Positions 9,526 through 16,460 of a stretch of 21,547 nt of DNA are shown here, one piece after another (within the stretch, counting starts at the first letter, position 1; each line of letters opens with the position of its first letter). The stretch spans positions 39,984 through 61,530 of the forward strand of contig DLQQ01000077.1 of assembly GCA_002477625.1 (NCBI GenBank), given 5' to 3'. The translations under genes were made by a program, and so were the position numbers. The notes beneath the pieces were generated by a model. The model was not told the origin of the DNA. It saw nothing but the letters and a program-made list of their open reading frames with translations, and ran no database searches. The stretch is from Candidatus Arcticimaribacter sp. UBA7428 (GTDB taxonomy: Bacteria; Bacteroidota; Bacteroidia; Flavobacteriales; Flavobacteriaceae).

Positions 9526-9895
9526 ATATCTGTTCTCCATTGTTGCCTATAGTATTGGAGTTTTTATCATTTTTCTTTCTACGGTTCCCTCAGTTGCCCT
9601 AAAAGAAATTCCTGATTTCGAAATTGATAAAGCAGCACACGCATTTGCCTATTTTTGTTTTGCAATGAGTGTATTTGTGGCATTGAATTTGGATTGGAAG
9701 TTGGAAACAGCAAGGAAGTGGACAATAATAAGTGGATTTTCATTGGGTTTACTGCTCGAAATCTTTCAAGGAAGTCTATTATCCTATCGAAGTTTTGAAG
9801 TCTATGATTTGTTAGCGAACACTCTAGGGATTGTTTTCTTTCTTTTTTTGTCAAAAAGAGTTAAAAAGTTATTGTCAAATGCCGTATTTTTATAA
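9515..9895 (+). CDS. VanZ-like family membrane protein
   Basis: This is a small (about 126-residue) inner-membrane protein of the VanZ-like family, whose role in most bacteria is unknown; VanZ itself is linked to teicoplanin resistance. Four hydrophobic segments are visible: about 5-27, 43-57, 68-85 and 98-115. Family motifs are DKAAHAFAYFCFA (residues about 39-51) and LLEIFQGSLLSYRSFEVYDLLANTLG. Either TTG 9515 or GTG 9518 could be the start; both overlap the end of gcvH, which suggests translational coupling. The acidic and basic residues inside the membrane segments fit the family. A drug-resistance function is not implied by the sequence. Confidence 0.85.
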   Translation: MVPRYLFSIVAYSIGVFIIFLSTVPSVALKEIPDFEIDKAAHAFAYFCFAMSVFVALNLDWKLETARKWTIISGFSLGLLLEIFQGSLLSYRSFEVYDLLANTLGIVFFLFLSKRVKKLLSNAVFL

Positions 9896-9918
9896 ATTAG
9901 CTATCTAAATAAAGTTCT

Positions 9919-10629
9919 ATGCAACTCAAAAAAAATCCTAAAGCTGACTTAACCAAAAACAGCAGCTTATATTTCGCTATAGGTCTTGCCCTGGTTCTCT
10001 TGTTCTCGTGGCAAGCGATCGAATGGAAGACGTACGAAAAATCAGCTTTCGACTATCAAGCGCTTAACGTTGATGATGAAGACGACGAAGAAGTGCCAAT
10101 CACTGAACAACTGAAAACACCGCCACCGCCTCCTCCACCGCCACCAGCTCCTGAAGTAATTGAGATTGTTGAGGACGAAGAAGAGGTTGAAGAAACGGTG
10201 ATAGAATCTACTGAAACAGATCAAGAAGAGATTGTTGAGGTTGAAGATATTGAAGTAGAAGATGATTTTGACGATGTAGACGTTCCTTTTGCAGTTATTG
10301 AAGATGTACCCTTGTTTCCTGGTTGTGAGCGTGTAGCCAAATCAGAAAGAAGAGCGTGTTTTCAAGATAAGATGAATAAGCACATCCGTAAAAATTTCCG
10401 TTACCCTGAAATTGCTCAAGAGATGGGAATTCAAGGAAGAGTTTATGTGAATTTTATCATTTCAAAAGATGGGAACATTACGAACGTAAGAATGCGTGGT
10501 CCCGATAAAAACTTAGAAAAAGAAGCTGCTCGAATCATTTCGAAGCTTCCAAAAATGATACCTGGAAAACAAAGAGGGCGTCCGGTACGTGTTCCTTTCA
10601 GTATTCCAATTACATTTAGATTAAACTAA
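9919..10629 (+). CDS. tonB: Energy transducer TonB (intact copy)
   Basis: TonB couples the ExbBD proton-motive complex of the inner membrane to TonB-dependent outer-membrane receptors (SusC/TonB-dependent transporters in this phylum). The 236-residue protein has a short cytoplasmic N-terminus, one membrane segment (about 17-34, LYFAIGLALVLLFSWQAI), an acidic stretch, a run of nine prolines at 68-76, a very acidic Glu/Asp spacer (about 79-122), and a C-terminal domain from about 150 (RYPEIAQEMGIQGRVYVNF through VPFSIPITFRLN). This layout is typical of Bacteroidota TonB paralogues. The next gene is a decayed copy of it. A strong terminator follows 20 nt after the stop. No exbB or exbD is nearby, so which receptor it serves cannot be told. 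Confidence 0.93.
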   Translation: MQLKKNPKADLTKNSSLYFAIGLALVLLFSWQAIEWKTYEKSAFDYQALNVDDEDDEEVPITEQLKTPPPPPPPPPAPEVIEIVEDEEEVEETVIESTETDQEEIVEVEDIEVEDDFDDVDVPFAVIEDVPLFPGCERVAKSERRACFQDKMNKHIRKNFRYPEIAQEMGIQGRVYVNFIISKDGNITNVRMRGPDKNLEKEAARIISKLPKMIPGKQRGRPVRVPFSIPITFRLN

Positions 10630-10649
10630 AACAACACCCGTTGTTTACC

Positions 10650-10680
10650 AAAGCCCGAAGGAAACTTCGGGCTTTTTGTT
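10650..10680 (+). terminator. Rho-independent terminator after tonB
   Basis: A perfect 11-bp stem AAAGCCCGAAG / CTTCGGGCTTT with a GAAA tetraloop (10661-10664) is followed by a T-rich tail (TTGTTTTT). It lies 20 nt after the tonB stop and is near-identical to the terminator at 11475. Confidence 0.93.
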
Positions 10681-10748
10681 TTTAGTGTTCGGCATCTCAT
10701 GGCATGGTAGCTGTTTGATTAGTAGTATATCACCTAAATCCCTGCATC

Positions 10749-11454
10749 ATGAAACTCAAAATAAAACCCAAAAGCAGACTTAACCAAAGACAGCAGCCTT
10801 TATTTCGCAATTGGCCTCACCTTCGTTCTTTTCTTCACCTGGCAATCCATCGAATGGAAGACGTATGAGAAATCAGTTTTCGACTACCAAGCGCTCAACA
10901 TTGATGACGAAGACGACGAAGAAGTGCCAATCACTGAACAACTGAAAACACCACCACCGCCTCCACCATCGCCGCCAGCTCCTGAAGTAATTGAGATTGT
11001 TGAGGAAGAAGAAGAGGTTGAAGAAACGGTGATAGAATCTACTGAAACAGATCAAGAAGAGATTGTTGAGATTGAAGTAGAAGACGATTTTGACGATGTA
11101 GACGTTCCTTTTGCTATCATCGAAGAGGTGCCAATTTTCTCTGGTTGCGAAGATGTAACAAAGTCCGAACAAAAAGAATGTTTTCAAAAAATGATTTTTG
11201 CACACATCAATAAAACTGTTCGATATCCTGAAATTGCACAGTAGATGGGAATCCAAGGGAAGGTGTATATGCGTTTTGTGATTGAAAGGGACGGAAGTAT
11301 TACGAATATAGAAGTACTAAAGTCACTGGATAGAAATTTAGAAAAAGAAGCAATTCGTATCATTAACAAACTTCCAAAAATGATACCCGGAAAACAAAGA
11401 GGGCGTTCGGTACGTGTTCCTTTCATTATTTCAATTATATTTAGATTAAACTAA
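10749..11454 (+). pseudogene. Decayed tandem copy of tonB
   Basis: Read with one frame correction, this stretch encodes a full TonB homologous to the upstream gene: membrane segment (LYFAIGLTFVLFFTWQSI), proline run (PPPPPSPPAP), acidic spacer and C-terminal domain ending IIFRLN. Two lesions break it. First, there are four A residues at 10770-10773 where the intact gene has three, giving a +1 frameshift after about eight codons; the ATG frame then ends at a TGA at 10866-10868. Second, codon GAG of the intact copy (in AQEMGIQG) is TAG at 11242-11244. An internal start could only make a product lacking the membrane anchor. It carries its own copy of the terminator. Two independent lesions make sequencing error an unlikely full explanation. 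Confidence 0.88.
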
Positions 11455-11474
11455 AACAACGCCCTTTGTTTACC

Positions 11475-11504
11475 AAAGCCCGAAGGAAACTTCGGGCTTT
11501 TTTG
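11475..11504 (+). terminator. Rho-independent terminator after tonB pseudogene
   Basis: The same 11-bp stem as at 10650 (AAAGCCCGAAG, GAAA loop at 11486-11489, CTTCGGGCTTT) is followed by TTTG. It insulates the cyoE cluster from the tonB region. Confidence 0.93.
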
Positions 11505-11554
11505 TGCCTAATAATTTAGGTTTCCGTTTCTATGGTAAATAGGGGATTGTACAT

Positions 11555-11562
11555 TATCTTTG
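11555..11562 (+). promoter_or_regulatory. Candidate -7 promoter element of the cyoE-cox cluster
   Basis: TATCTTTG matches TAnnTTTG and lies just after the terminator and just before cyoE. I see no TTG at the usual -33 distance. The box ends only 9 nt before the cyoE ATG, so a transcript from it would have a very short leader. Confidence 0.45.
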
Positions 11563-11571
11563 CCCAAGATT

Positions 11572-12483
11572 ATGGATGTAGAAAAAATTCGTTTACAAAC
11601 CCCAAAAGAGTCTGCTTTTTCGCTCTTCATGGACGACTTTAAGCAGTTGACAAAAGTGCGCCTAGCGGTAAGCGTCGTTTTTTCTTCTGTAGCAGGTTAT
11701 TTTTTGGCTGCGGATACTCCTGTTCTTATCGATGTCATTCTATTAGCCTTTGGTGGATATTTTATGGTAGGTGCATCGAATGCGTTCAATCAAGTCTTAG
11801 AAAAAGACCTCGATGCATTGATGGATCGAACCGAAAACAGGCCATTGCCTTCAGGGAGAATGTCGGTTCAGTCCGCTATGTCGATTGCTCTTATTCTAAC
11901 CGTTTTGGGCTTATTGGTTTTGTATACCATCAACACGCGTACAGCCTTGTTTGGCGGAATTTCAATCTTCTTATATGTTTGTGTGTATACGCCACTCAAG
12001 ACAAGAACTCCTTTGGCAGTTTTTGTAGGGGCTTTTCCCGGGGCCATCCCCTTTATGCTTGGATGGGTTGCCTATTCAAATCATTTTGGAATCGAACCTG
12101 GGGTATTGTTTATGATACAATTTTTTTGGCAATTCCCTCACTTTTGGGCTATTGGATGGATGCTAGATGATGATTATAAACGCGCAGGCTTTAAGATGCT
12201 TCCCTCTGGACATCCAGACAATGCTACTGCTTTTCAAATTGTGTTTTATACCCTTTGGATGCTTGTAATCTCTTTGCTTCCAGCGACTGCCTATACGGGG
12301 AGTTTCAATTTAAGTATTATTGGAGCGGTTGTAGTGGGAATTCTGGGTCTAATTATGCTCTATTTTGCACTCCAATTGATGATTGAGAAAACAAATGAAG
12401 CAGCAAGAAAATTGATGTTTTCTAGTGTAGGCTATATCACACTGGTACAAATTATATATGTTATTGATAAAATGATCGCTTAA
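11572..12483 (+). CDS. cyoE: Protohaem IX farnesyltransferase (haem O synthase) CyoE/CtaB
   Basis: This UbiA-superfamily inner-membrane prenyltransferase attaches farnesyl to haem b, giving haem O for haem-copper oxidases. The 303-residue length fits the family. The prenyl-diphosphate motif appears as NQVLEKDLDALMDRTENRP, and a second conserved loop as DDDYKRAGFKMLPSGHPDN; about eight or nine hydrophobic helices surround them. I chose ATG 11572 over the in-frame TTG at 11560, because that TTG lies inside the TATCTTTG promoter-like box; ATG 11629 is a less likely later start because it would trim the usual N-terminal tail. The next gene starts 1 nt after the stop, so this gene leads an oxidase operon. 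CtaA (haem A synthase) is not in the window. Confidence 0.94.
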   Translation: MDVEKIRLQTPKESAFSLFMDDFKQLTKVRLAVSVVFSSVAGYFLAADTPVLIDVILLAFGGYFMVGASNAFNQVLEKDLDALMDRTENRPLPSGRMSVQSAMSIALILTVLGLLVLYTINTRTALFGGISIFLYVCVYTPLKTRTPLAVFVGAFPGAIPFMLGWVAYSNHFGIEPGVLFMIQFFWQFPHFWAIGWMLDDDYKRAGFKMLPSGHPDNATAFQIVFYTLWMLVISLLPATAYTGSFNLSIIGAVVVGILGLIMLYFALQLMIEKTNEAARKLMFSSVGYITLVQIIYVIDKMIA

Positions 12484-12484
12484 A

Positions 12485-13057
12485 ATGGAAAAAACAGCAG
12501 TAGAAAAGAATGCTCGAGCAAAAAAAATGATGCTCTGGTTTGGGATGATTAGTATGACGATGACTTTCGCAGGTTTGACCAGTGCTTATGTAGTGAGTAG
12601 TAGTCGAGCTGACTGGCTGACCTCCTTTGAATTACCAACAGTATTTTTGTACAGCACGGTTCTTATTTTTCTGAGCAGTATTACCTTTTTCCTAGGTAAA
12701 AAGGCTTTGAATCAGGGAAATGTTTTATTACAAAAAACCTTTCTTTGGGCAACACTAGGTCTGACACTGTTGTTTGTTTATTTTCAGTTCACAGGATTTT
12801 CACAAATCATAGAACAAGGCTATTACTTTACTGGAGCAGCAAGTTCAATCACAACCTCGTTTCTTTATGTTCTTGTTCTCCTCCATCTTGCCCATGTTTT
12901 TGGAGGATTGATTGTTCTGTTGGTTGTTCTTTTTCAAACCTATACCAATGCATATACACCAAAGGATAAATTGGGCTATGAATTAGCGGAGTTGTTTTGG
13001 CATTTTCTCGATTTTTTATGGCTTTATTTATACGTTTTCGTGAGTGTGTATAGTTAA
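12485..13057 (+). CDS. Cytochrome c oxidase subunit III family protein (short form)
   Basis: This is a 190-residue membrane protein of the haem-copper oxidase subunit III family, which supports stability and proton delivery of the oxidase but carries no redox centre. About five hydrophobic helices are visible (roughly 17-38, 50-70, 82-102, 122-148 and 167-188). Family landmarks are LLHLAHVFGGLIVLL with its two histidines and the terminal ELAELFWHFLDFLWLYLYVF. It follows cyoE by 1 nt and precedes a second subunit III gene, a pairing I know from other Bacteroidota. Which of the two is the structural subunit III of a given oxidase cannot be settled here. Confidence 0.9.
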   Translation: MEKTAVEKNARAKKMMLWFGMISMTMTFAGLTSAYVVSSSRADWLTSFELPTVFLYSTVLIFLSSITFFLGKKALNQGNVLLQKTFLWATLGLTLLFVYFQFTGFSQIIEQGYYFTGAASSITTSFLYVLVLLHLAHVFGGLIVLLVVLFQTYTNAYTPKDKLGYELAELFWHFLDFLWLYLYVFVSVYS

Positions 13058-13066
13058 AAAAAATAC

Positions 13067-13074
13067 TATTTTTG
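13067..13074 (+). promoter_or_regulatory. Possible internal -7 promoter element before second subunit III gene
   Basis: TATTTTTG in the 42-bp AT-rich gap matches TAnnTTTG and lies 25 nt before the ATG at 13100. No clear TTG -33 element is seen, and such AT-rich matches arise easily by chance. Confidence 0.35.
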
Positions 13075-13099
13075 TAAAATTAAAATTTGACACTTTTAT

Positions 13100-14080
13100 A
13101 TGGAAGTTACAGCAAACAATACAATAGACGAAACCAATGTTTGGGGTGGAGGTAATAAACCTCTAAAAGCGAGTTATGGGAAATTGATGATGTGGTTTTT
13201 CATCGTTTCTGATGCTTTAACTTTTACAGGCTTCTTAGTAGCCTATGGTTTTTCTAGATTTAAAAACATCGATTCTTGGCCAATTGCCGATGAAGTATTT
13301 ACTCACTTCCCATTTTTACATGGAGTTGATGCTCCAATGTATTACGTAGCTTTAATGACTTTTGTCTTGATTTTCTCATCCGTAACGATGGTATTGGCAG
13401 TAGATGCAGGGCACCACATGAACAAAGCGAAAGTGACCTTTTATATGCTACTCACAATCATTGGTGGAGCAATATTCGTTGGATCACAAGCTTGGGAATG
13501 GAAAAACTTCATCAAAGGTGAATACGGAGCTCTTGAAACTAAAGGCGGTCAAATCCTTCAGTTTATGGACGCTGAAACAGGGAAGCGTGTTGCTTTAGAA
13601 GCTTTTGCTTCGAATATCGACTCACCTAGAGATACGCACCAAGATAGTAACGGGATTTGGTTCATTGGAGAATCTTCATTGCCAAGTTATAGCCTAGAAG
13701 AAGTAGCAGCGGGATTTGTTGCCAATGAAAGTTTGGTCGTTAAAAGTGAAAAAATAGATGAAACGGGTCATAAGATTATTCTTTCGAGAGAAGAATCTTT
13801 ATTGAAAATAAAGGAAGCAGTCAATGTTGTTGAAGGAGCAAACCTCGTTCACAATGAATACGGAAACCGTTTGTTTGCCGATTTCTTTTTCTTCATTACC
13901 GGATTTCACGGATTTCACGTCCTCTCGGGAGTTGTCATCAACATCATTATTTTCTTTAATGTGATCATGGGGACTTATGAAAAAAGAGGGCACTATGAAA
14001 TGGTTGAAAAAGTTGGACTATACTGGCACTTTGTAGATTTAGTTTGGGTATTTGTATTCACGTTCTTCTATTTAGTTTAA
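13100..14080 (+). CDS. Cytochrome c oxidase subunit III (long form with internal insert)
   Basis: This 326-residue subunit III homologue belongs to the same respiratory complex cluster. The N-terminal half has helices starting at GKLMMWFFIVSDALTFTGFLVAYG (written here only to locate them: about 27-49), about 76-100 and 112-131, ending QAWEWKNF (Trp134). The C-terminal half resumes at FADFFFFITGFHGFHVLSG (from Phe259) and ends with LYWHFVDLVWVFVFTFFYLV-type sequence. Between them lies about 115 residues of hydrophilic, probably non-cytoplasmic or loop sequence (about 140-255) that standard subunit III lacks. The family core is intact, so this is an insertion rather than a fusion at an end. It is followed 20 nt later by the subunit IV gene. 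Confidence 0.92.
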   Translation: MEVTANNTIDETNVWGGGNKPLKASYGKLMMWFFIVSDALTFTGFLVAYGFSRFKNIDSWPIADEVFTHFPFLHGVDAPMYYVALMTFVLIFSSVTMVLAVDAGHHMNKAKVTFYMLLTIIGGAIFVGSQAWEWKNFIKGEYGALETKGGQILQFMDAETGKRVALEAFASNIDSPRDTHQDSNGIWFIGESSLPSYSLEEVAAGFVANESLVVKSEKIDETGHKIILSREESLLKIKEAVNVVEGANLVHNEYGNRLFADFFFFITGFHGFHVLSGVVINIIIFFNVIMGTYEKRGHYEMVEKVGLYWHFVDLVWVFVFTFFYLV

Positions 14081-14100
14081 TTAATTATAAAATATACATC

Positions 14101-14484
14101 ATGGCACACGATACAGAAAACTTAGCCATCTTCAGAGGATTATTAAAATTCAAATCAAACGTTCAGAAAATCTGGGGTGTTTTGATTTTCCTATCCATCG
14201 TTACAACGGTCGAGGTTATACTGGGTATTGTAAAACCTGAAAGCCTTATGGGAATGTTTTTAGGGATGAAAACATTAAACTGGATTTTCATCATTCTAAC
14301 AATTGTCAAAGCCTACTATATCGCTTGGGATTTTATGCACATTCGAGATGAAAAGGGCGGCCTAAAAGGATCCATTGTATTGCCTTTAGTTGTACTTATT
14401 CCTTATCTATGCTTCATCCTTTTGTTAGAAGCAGATTATATTTTTGAGGTTATGCGTACCGGTTTTGTTAGTTGGAATTTCTAA
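14101..14484 (+). CDS. Cytochrome c oxidase subunit IV family protein
   Basis: This small (127-residue) membrane protein has three hydrophobic helices: about 22-42 (WGVLIFLSIVTTVEVILGIV), 56-77 and 92-110. The start MAHDTENL and the first helix resemble the bacterial subunit IV family of caa3/aa3-type oxidases, where it helps assemble or stabilise the complex. I chose ATG 14101; the frame is open upstream to a TTG at 14044, but that would overlap the subunit III gene and add an atypical N-terminus. It lies between the subunit III genes and the assembly-factor genes. Confidence 0.88.
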   Translation: MAHDTENLAIFRGLLKFKSNVQKIWGVLIFLSIVTTVEVILGIVKPESLMGMFLGMKTLNWIFIILTIVKAYYIAWDFMHIRDEKGGLKGSIVLPLVVLIPYLCFILLLEADYIFEVMRTGFVSWNF

Positions 14485-14492
14485 AATAAAAA

Positions 14493-15158
14493 ATGAATAA
14501 TAACGCATTTAAAAAGTATGTCGTACTCGGAATACTCTTTGTATTTCCAATCGTTATTTATTTGTTTTTTGCTTCGGGCATCAATAATTTTGCAAAGCTA
14601 CCGATACTTACCAAGAACCTTCCTGAAATAAATTCTTGGAAAACCCTCCGTGGTGATCCTGTTCAATTTCAAGACCGCATTACCGTAATCGGTTTTTGGG
14701 GGAATGATCTTGAGAGTAAAAAGAGCGATGCTTTCAACTTAAATCAGAAGATATACAAACGCTTTTATGAATTCAAAGATTTTCAATTCGTAGTTGCTGT
14801 TGAAGACGGATATCAAGAAGAAATTGCGAAGGTTATCTCAGAATTAGAAGAAGGAGTCGGAACCGACATGGTGAAGTGGAACTTTATTTTTGGTACTGCT
14901 GAACAAATTAAGACCCTATTTTCGAGTCTTAAAAGTGATATCAATCTATCTCCTGAAGAAAGTACCTCAACTGTTTTTATCGTCGACAGAGAAGCTAACT
15001 TACGTGGACGTGACGACGATGAAGATGTAGGAACCCTTTTCGGGTACGATGCTTCGTCTGTTGCTTCACTGAATAATAAAATGACTGATGATGTGAAAGT
15101 CATCCTTGCAGAATATCGTTTAGCCCTTAAAAAAAACAATGTCAACAGGAAAAAGTAA
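14493..15158 (+). CDS. Membrane-anchored protein with SCO-like layout but no cysteines (uncharacterised)
   Basis: I do not recognise a named function. The 221-residue protein has one N-terminal membrane anchor (about 8-28) and then a soluble, presumably periplasmic, domain. Its order of elements resembles a thioredoxin/SCO fold: ITVIGFWGND at 63-72 where SCO proteins have the strand leading to CxxxC, and STVFIVDREANLRGR near 159-173 where the neighbouring SCO has FALIDKKGFIRSR. No cysteine occurs in the protein, so it cannot bind copper or do thiol chemistry the way SCO does. The C-terminus is basic (KKNNVNRKK). It starts 8 nt after the subunit IV gene and is followed by SCO, pointing to a role in oxidase assembly; that is inference from context. 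Confidence 0.72.
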   Translation: MNNNAFKKYVVLGILFVFPIVIYLFFASGINNFAKLPILTKNLPEINSWKTLRGDPVQFQDRITVIGFWGNDLESKKSDAFNLNQKIYKRFYEFKDFQFVVAVEDGYQEEIAKVISELEEGVGTDMVKWNFIFGTAEQIKTLFSSLKSDINLSPEESTSTVFIVDREANLRGRDDDEDVGTLFGYDASSVASLNNKMTDDVKVILAEYRLALKKNNVNRKK

Positions 15159-15175
15159 ACTAGAGTTATTCTAGT
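15159..15175 (+). other. Small inverted repeat between the SCO-like gene and SCO
   Basis: ACTAGA (15159-15164), a 5-nt loop GTTAT, and TCTAGT (15170-15175) start directly after the stop codon at 15158. There is no T-run behind it, so it is not a standard terminator. It could be a weak hairpin affecting mRNA ends, or chance. Confidence 0.3.
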
Positions 15176-15212
15176 GTGTTAACAATTAGGCGGATAATAA
15201 CTACATTTACAC

Positions 15213-15917
15213 ATGAAGAAATCTTCTTACATCGGACTTGCAATCATCATACTCGTATTTGCAATCATTGTTGTCCCTAAAATCATTGATCGACTCACAA
15301 ACAATGCAACCGTCGATAGTAGCCGCTCCATAAAGCCGGGCTTTAAAGCTTTAGATTTCATTAAGATCAATGGAGAATCGAAGAAAGTGCCTGAGTTTTT
15401 ATTCCTTAATCAAGATAGCATCTACGTTTCTAATGAGGATTATTTAGGAAAGGTTTACGTTGCTGAATTCTTTTTTACAACCTGTCCGTCCATTTGTCCG
15501 ATCATGAATAAAAATATGAAAATCTTACATGATGCCTTTGGGAATCAAGAGAATTTTGGAATTGCTTCCTTCACCATAGATCCAGATCACGATACGCCGT
15601 CTGTATTAAAAAAGTATGCCGAAAGTTATGTTGGTTCAGAAGTTTCCTGGAATTTCCTGACAGGACCAAAATCCAGCGTATATGATTTGGCAAACAAAGG
15701 ATTCAATATATTTGCCGAAATAAACCCTGCAGTCGCTGGAGGATTTGAACATCAGGGCTATTTTGCATTAATCGACAAAAAGGGCTTTATTCGGTCTCGA
15801 CAAGACGATTATGGAAACCCAATTGTCTATTATTCTGGATTAGACCAAGAATATGTAGAAGAACAAGGAGTAGATATGCTTCTAGAAGATATAGATCTTT
15901 TACTTAACGAATATTAA
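15213..15917 (+). CDS. SCO1/SenC family copper chaperone for cytochrome oxidase
   Basis: SCO proteins deliver copper, or reduce the ligand cysteines, for the CuA site of cytochrome c oxidase subunit II in the periplasm. This 234-residue protein has an N-terminal membrane anchor (about 7-24) and a thioredoxin-like domain. The copper ligands are all present: Cys91 and Cys95 in FTTCPSICPIMN, and His180 in FEHQGYFALIDKKG. The family block FTIDPDHDTPSVLKKYA lies between them. A 54-bp gap separates it from the previous gene; a TACATTTA at 15202-15209 is one mismatch from TAnnTTTG, so a separate promoter is possible but weak. The DUF420 gene follows 5 nt after its stop. Confidence 0.94.
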   Translation: MKKSSYIGLAIIILVFAIIVVPKIIDRLTNNATVDSSRSIKPGFKALDFIKINGESKKVPEFLFLNQDSIYVSNEDYLGKVYVAEFFFTTCPSICPIMNKNMKILHDAFGNQENFGIASFTIDPDHDTPSVLKKYAESYVGSEVSWNFLTGPKSSVYDLANKGFNIFAEINPAVAGGFEHQGYFALIDKKGFIRSRQDDYGNPIVYYSGLDQEYVEEQGVDMLLEDIDLLLNEY

Positions 15918-15922
15918 TTATT

Positions 15923-16450
15923 ATGAATGCAAGTAAATCTACCCTAAAGTATAAAAACTGGATCATTGTAGTGTCAATAGCTATTCCCGTTGTAGTCGCT
16001 TTTCTTTTTCGAATTCGATTAGAGAATGTTCAATCACTATCATTTCTTCCTCCAATCTACGCAGCAGTCAATGGCTATACGGCAATCATATTATTAGTAG
16101 CGCTATGGGCAATTAAAAACCGTAAAATTAATTTGCATGAGCAATTGATGAAAACGGCGATTGGTCTTTCATTAGCCTTTTTGGTTATGTATGTTGCTTA
16201 TCACCTTACATCTGATCCTACCCCTTTTGGAGGAGAAGGTGTTGTAAAAATAGTGTATTACACCATCCTGATTTCACATATTTTGTTATCGATTATAATC
16301 ATACCCTTGGTTTTGATCACATTTGTTCGTGGAATTTCTCAACAATTCACAGAGCACAGAAAAATAGCTAGAATTACATTTCCTATTTGGCTATATGTAA
16401 CCGTTACTGGGGTGATTGTTTATTATATGATCTCTCCATATTACGTTTAA
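15923..16450 (+). CDS. DUF420 family membrane protein (CtaM/YozB-like)
   Basis: This is a 175-residue protein with about five membrane helices (roughly 12-30, 45-62, 76-95, 110-132 and 149-171). The conserved block LPPIYAAVNGYTAIILLVALWAI-like region (about 41-63, described rather than quoted in full), followed by a histidine in NLHEQLMKTA, and further histidines in VAYHLTSDPTPFGG, ISHILLS and TEHRKIAR match DUF420. The Firmicutes member CtaM is reported to be needed for aa3-type oxidase function, which agrees with the place of this gene directly behind SCO. The conserved histidines suggest metal or haem handling, but that is inference. It is 5 nt after SCO and 10 nt before the small CxxC gene. 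Confidence 0.87.
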   Translation: MNASKSTLKYKNWIIVVSIAIPVVVAFLFRIRLENVQSLSFLPPIYAAVNGYTAIILLVALWAIKNRKINLHEQLMKTAIGLSLAFLVMYVAYHLTSDPTPFGGEGVVKIVYYTILISHILLSIIIIPLVLITFVRGISQQFTEHRKIARITFPIWLYVTVTGVIVYYMISPYYV

Positions 16451-16460
16451 TTGCTTCTAA

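Larger units (their letters stand above)
9919..11505 (+). repeat. Tandem duplication of tonB plus terminator (two units, offset about 830 bp)
   Basis: Unit 1 runs from about 9919 to 10680 and unit 2 from about 10749 to 11505. Each contains a tonB reading frame, the same ACTAAAACAAC sequence at the stop, TTTACCAAAG, and the same hairpin terminator. Unit 2 is 9 bp shorter in the acidic spacer. The 68 bp between units show little similarity to the region upstream of unit 1 except a short CTAAAT about 15 nt before each ATG. Confidence 0.88.

Noticed and set aside
9515..9895. VanZ-like gene as an antibiotic-resistance gene.
   Set aside because: Only the broad VanZ-like family is supported; there are no vanA, vanH or vanX neighbours, and such proteins are common in susceptible bacteria.
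10924..11244. Stand-alone 106-residue acidic, proline-rich protein starting at GTG 10924.
   Set aside because: It is the middle of the frameshifted tonB copy; it lacks the membrane anchor and ends at the nonsense codon.
11245..11454. Separate 69-residue TonB C-terminal protein starting at ATG 11245.
   Set aside because: The ATG is an internal methionine codon of the tonB frame straight after the TAG; the product would be a cytoplasmic TonB tail without an anchor or signal peptide.
11507..11520. Short inverted repeat CCTAATAATTTAGG upstream of cyoE as an operator.
   Set aside because: Only 5 bp per arm in AT-rich DNA directly behind a terminator; expected by chance.
13058..13074. AT-only inverted repeat (AAAAATA C TATTTTT) between the two subunit III genes, as a terminator.
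   Set aside because: The one-base spacer cannot form a loop, the stem is A-T only, and termination inside this cluster is unlikely; the promoter-like TATTTTTG overlapping it is a better reading.
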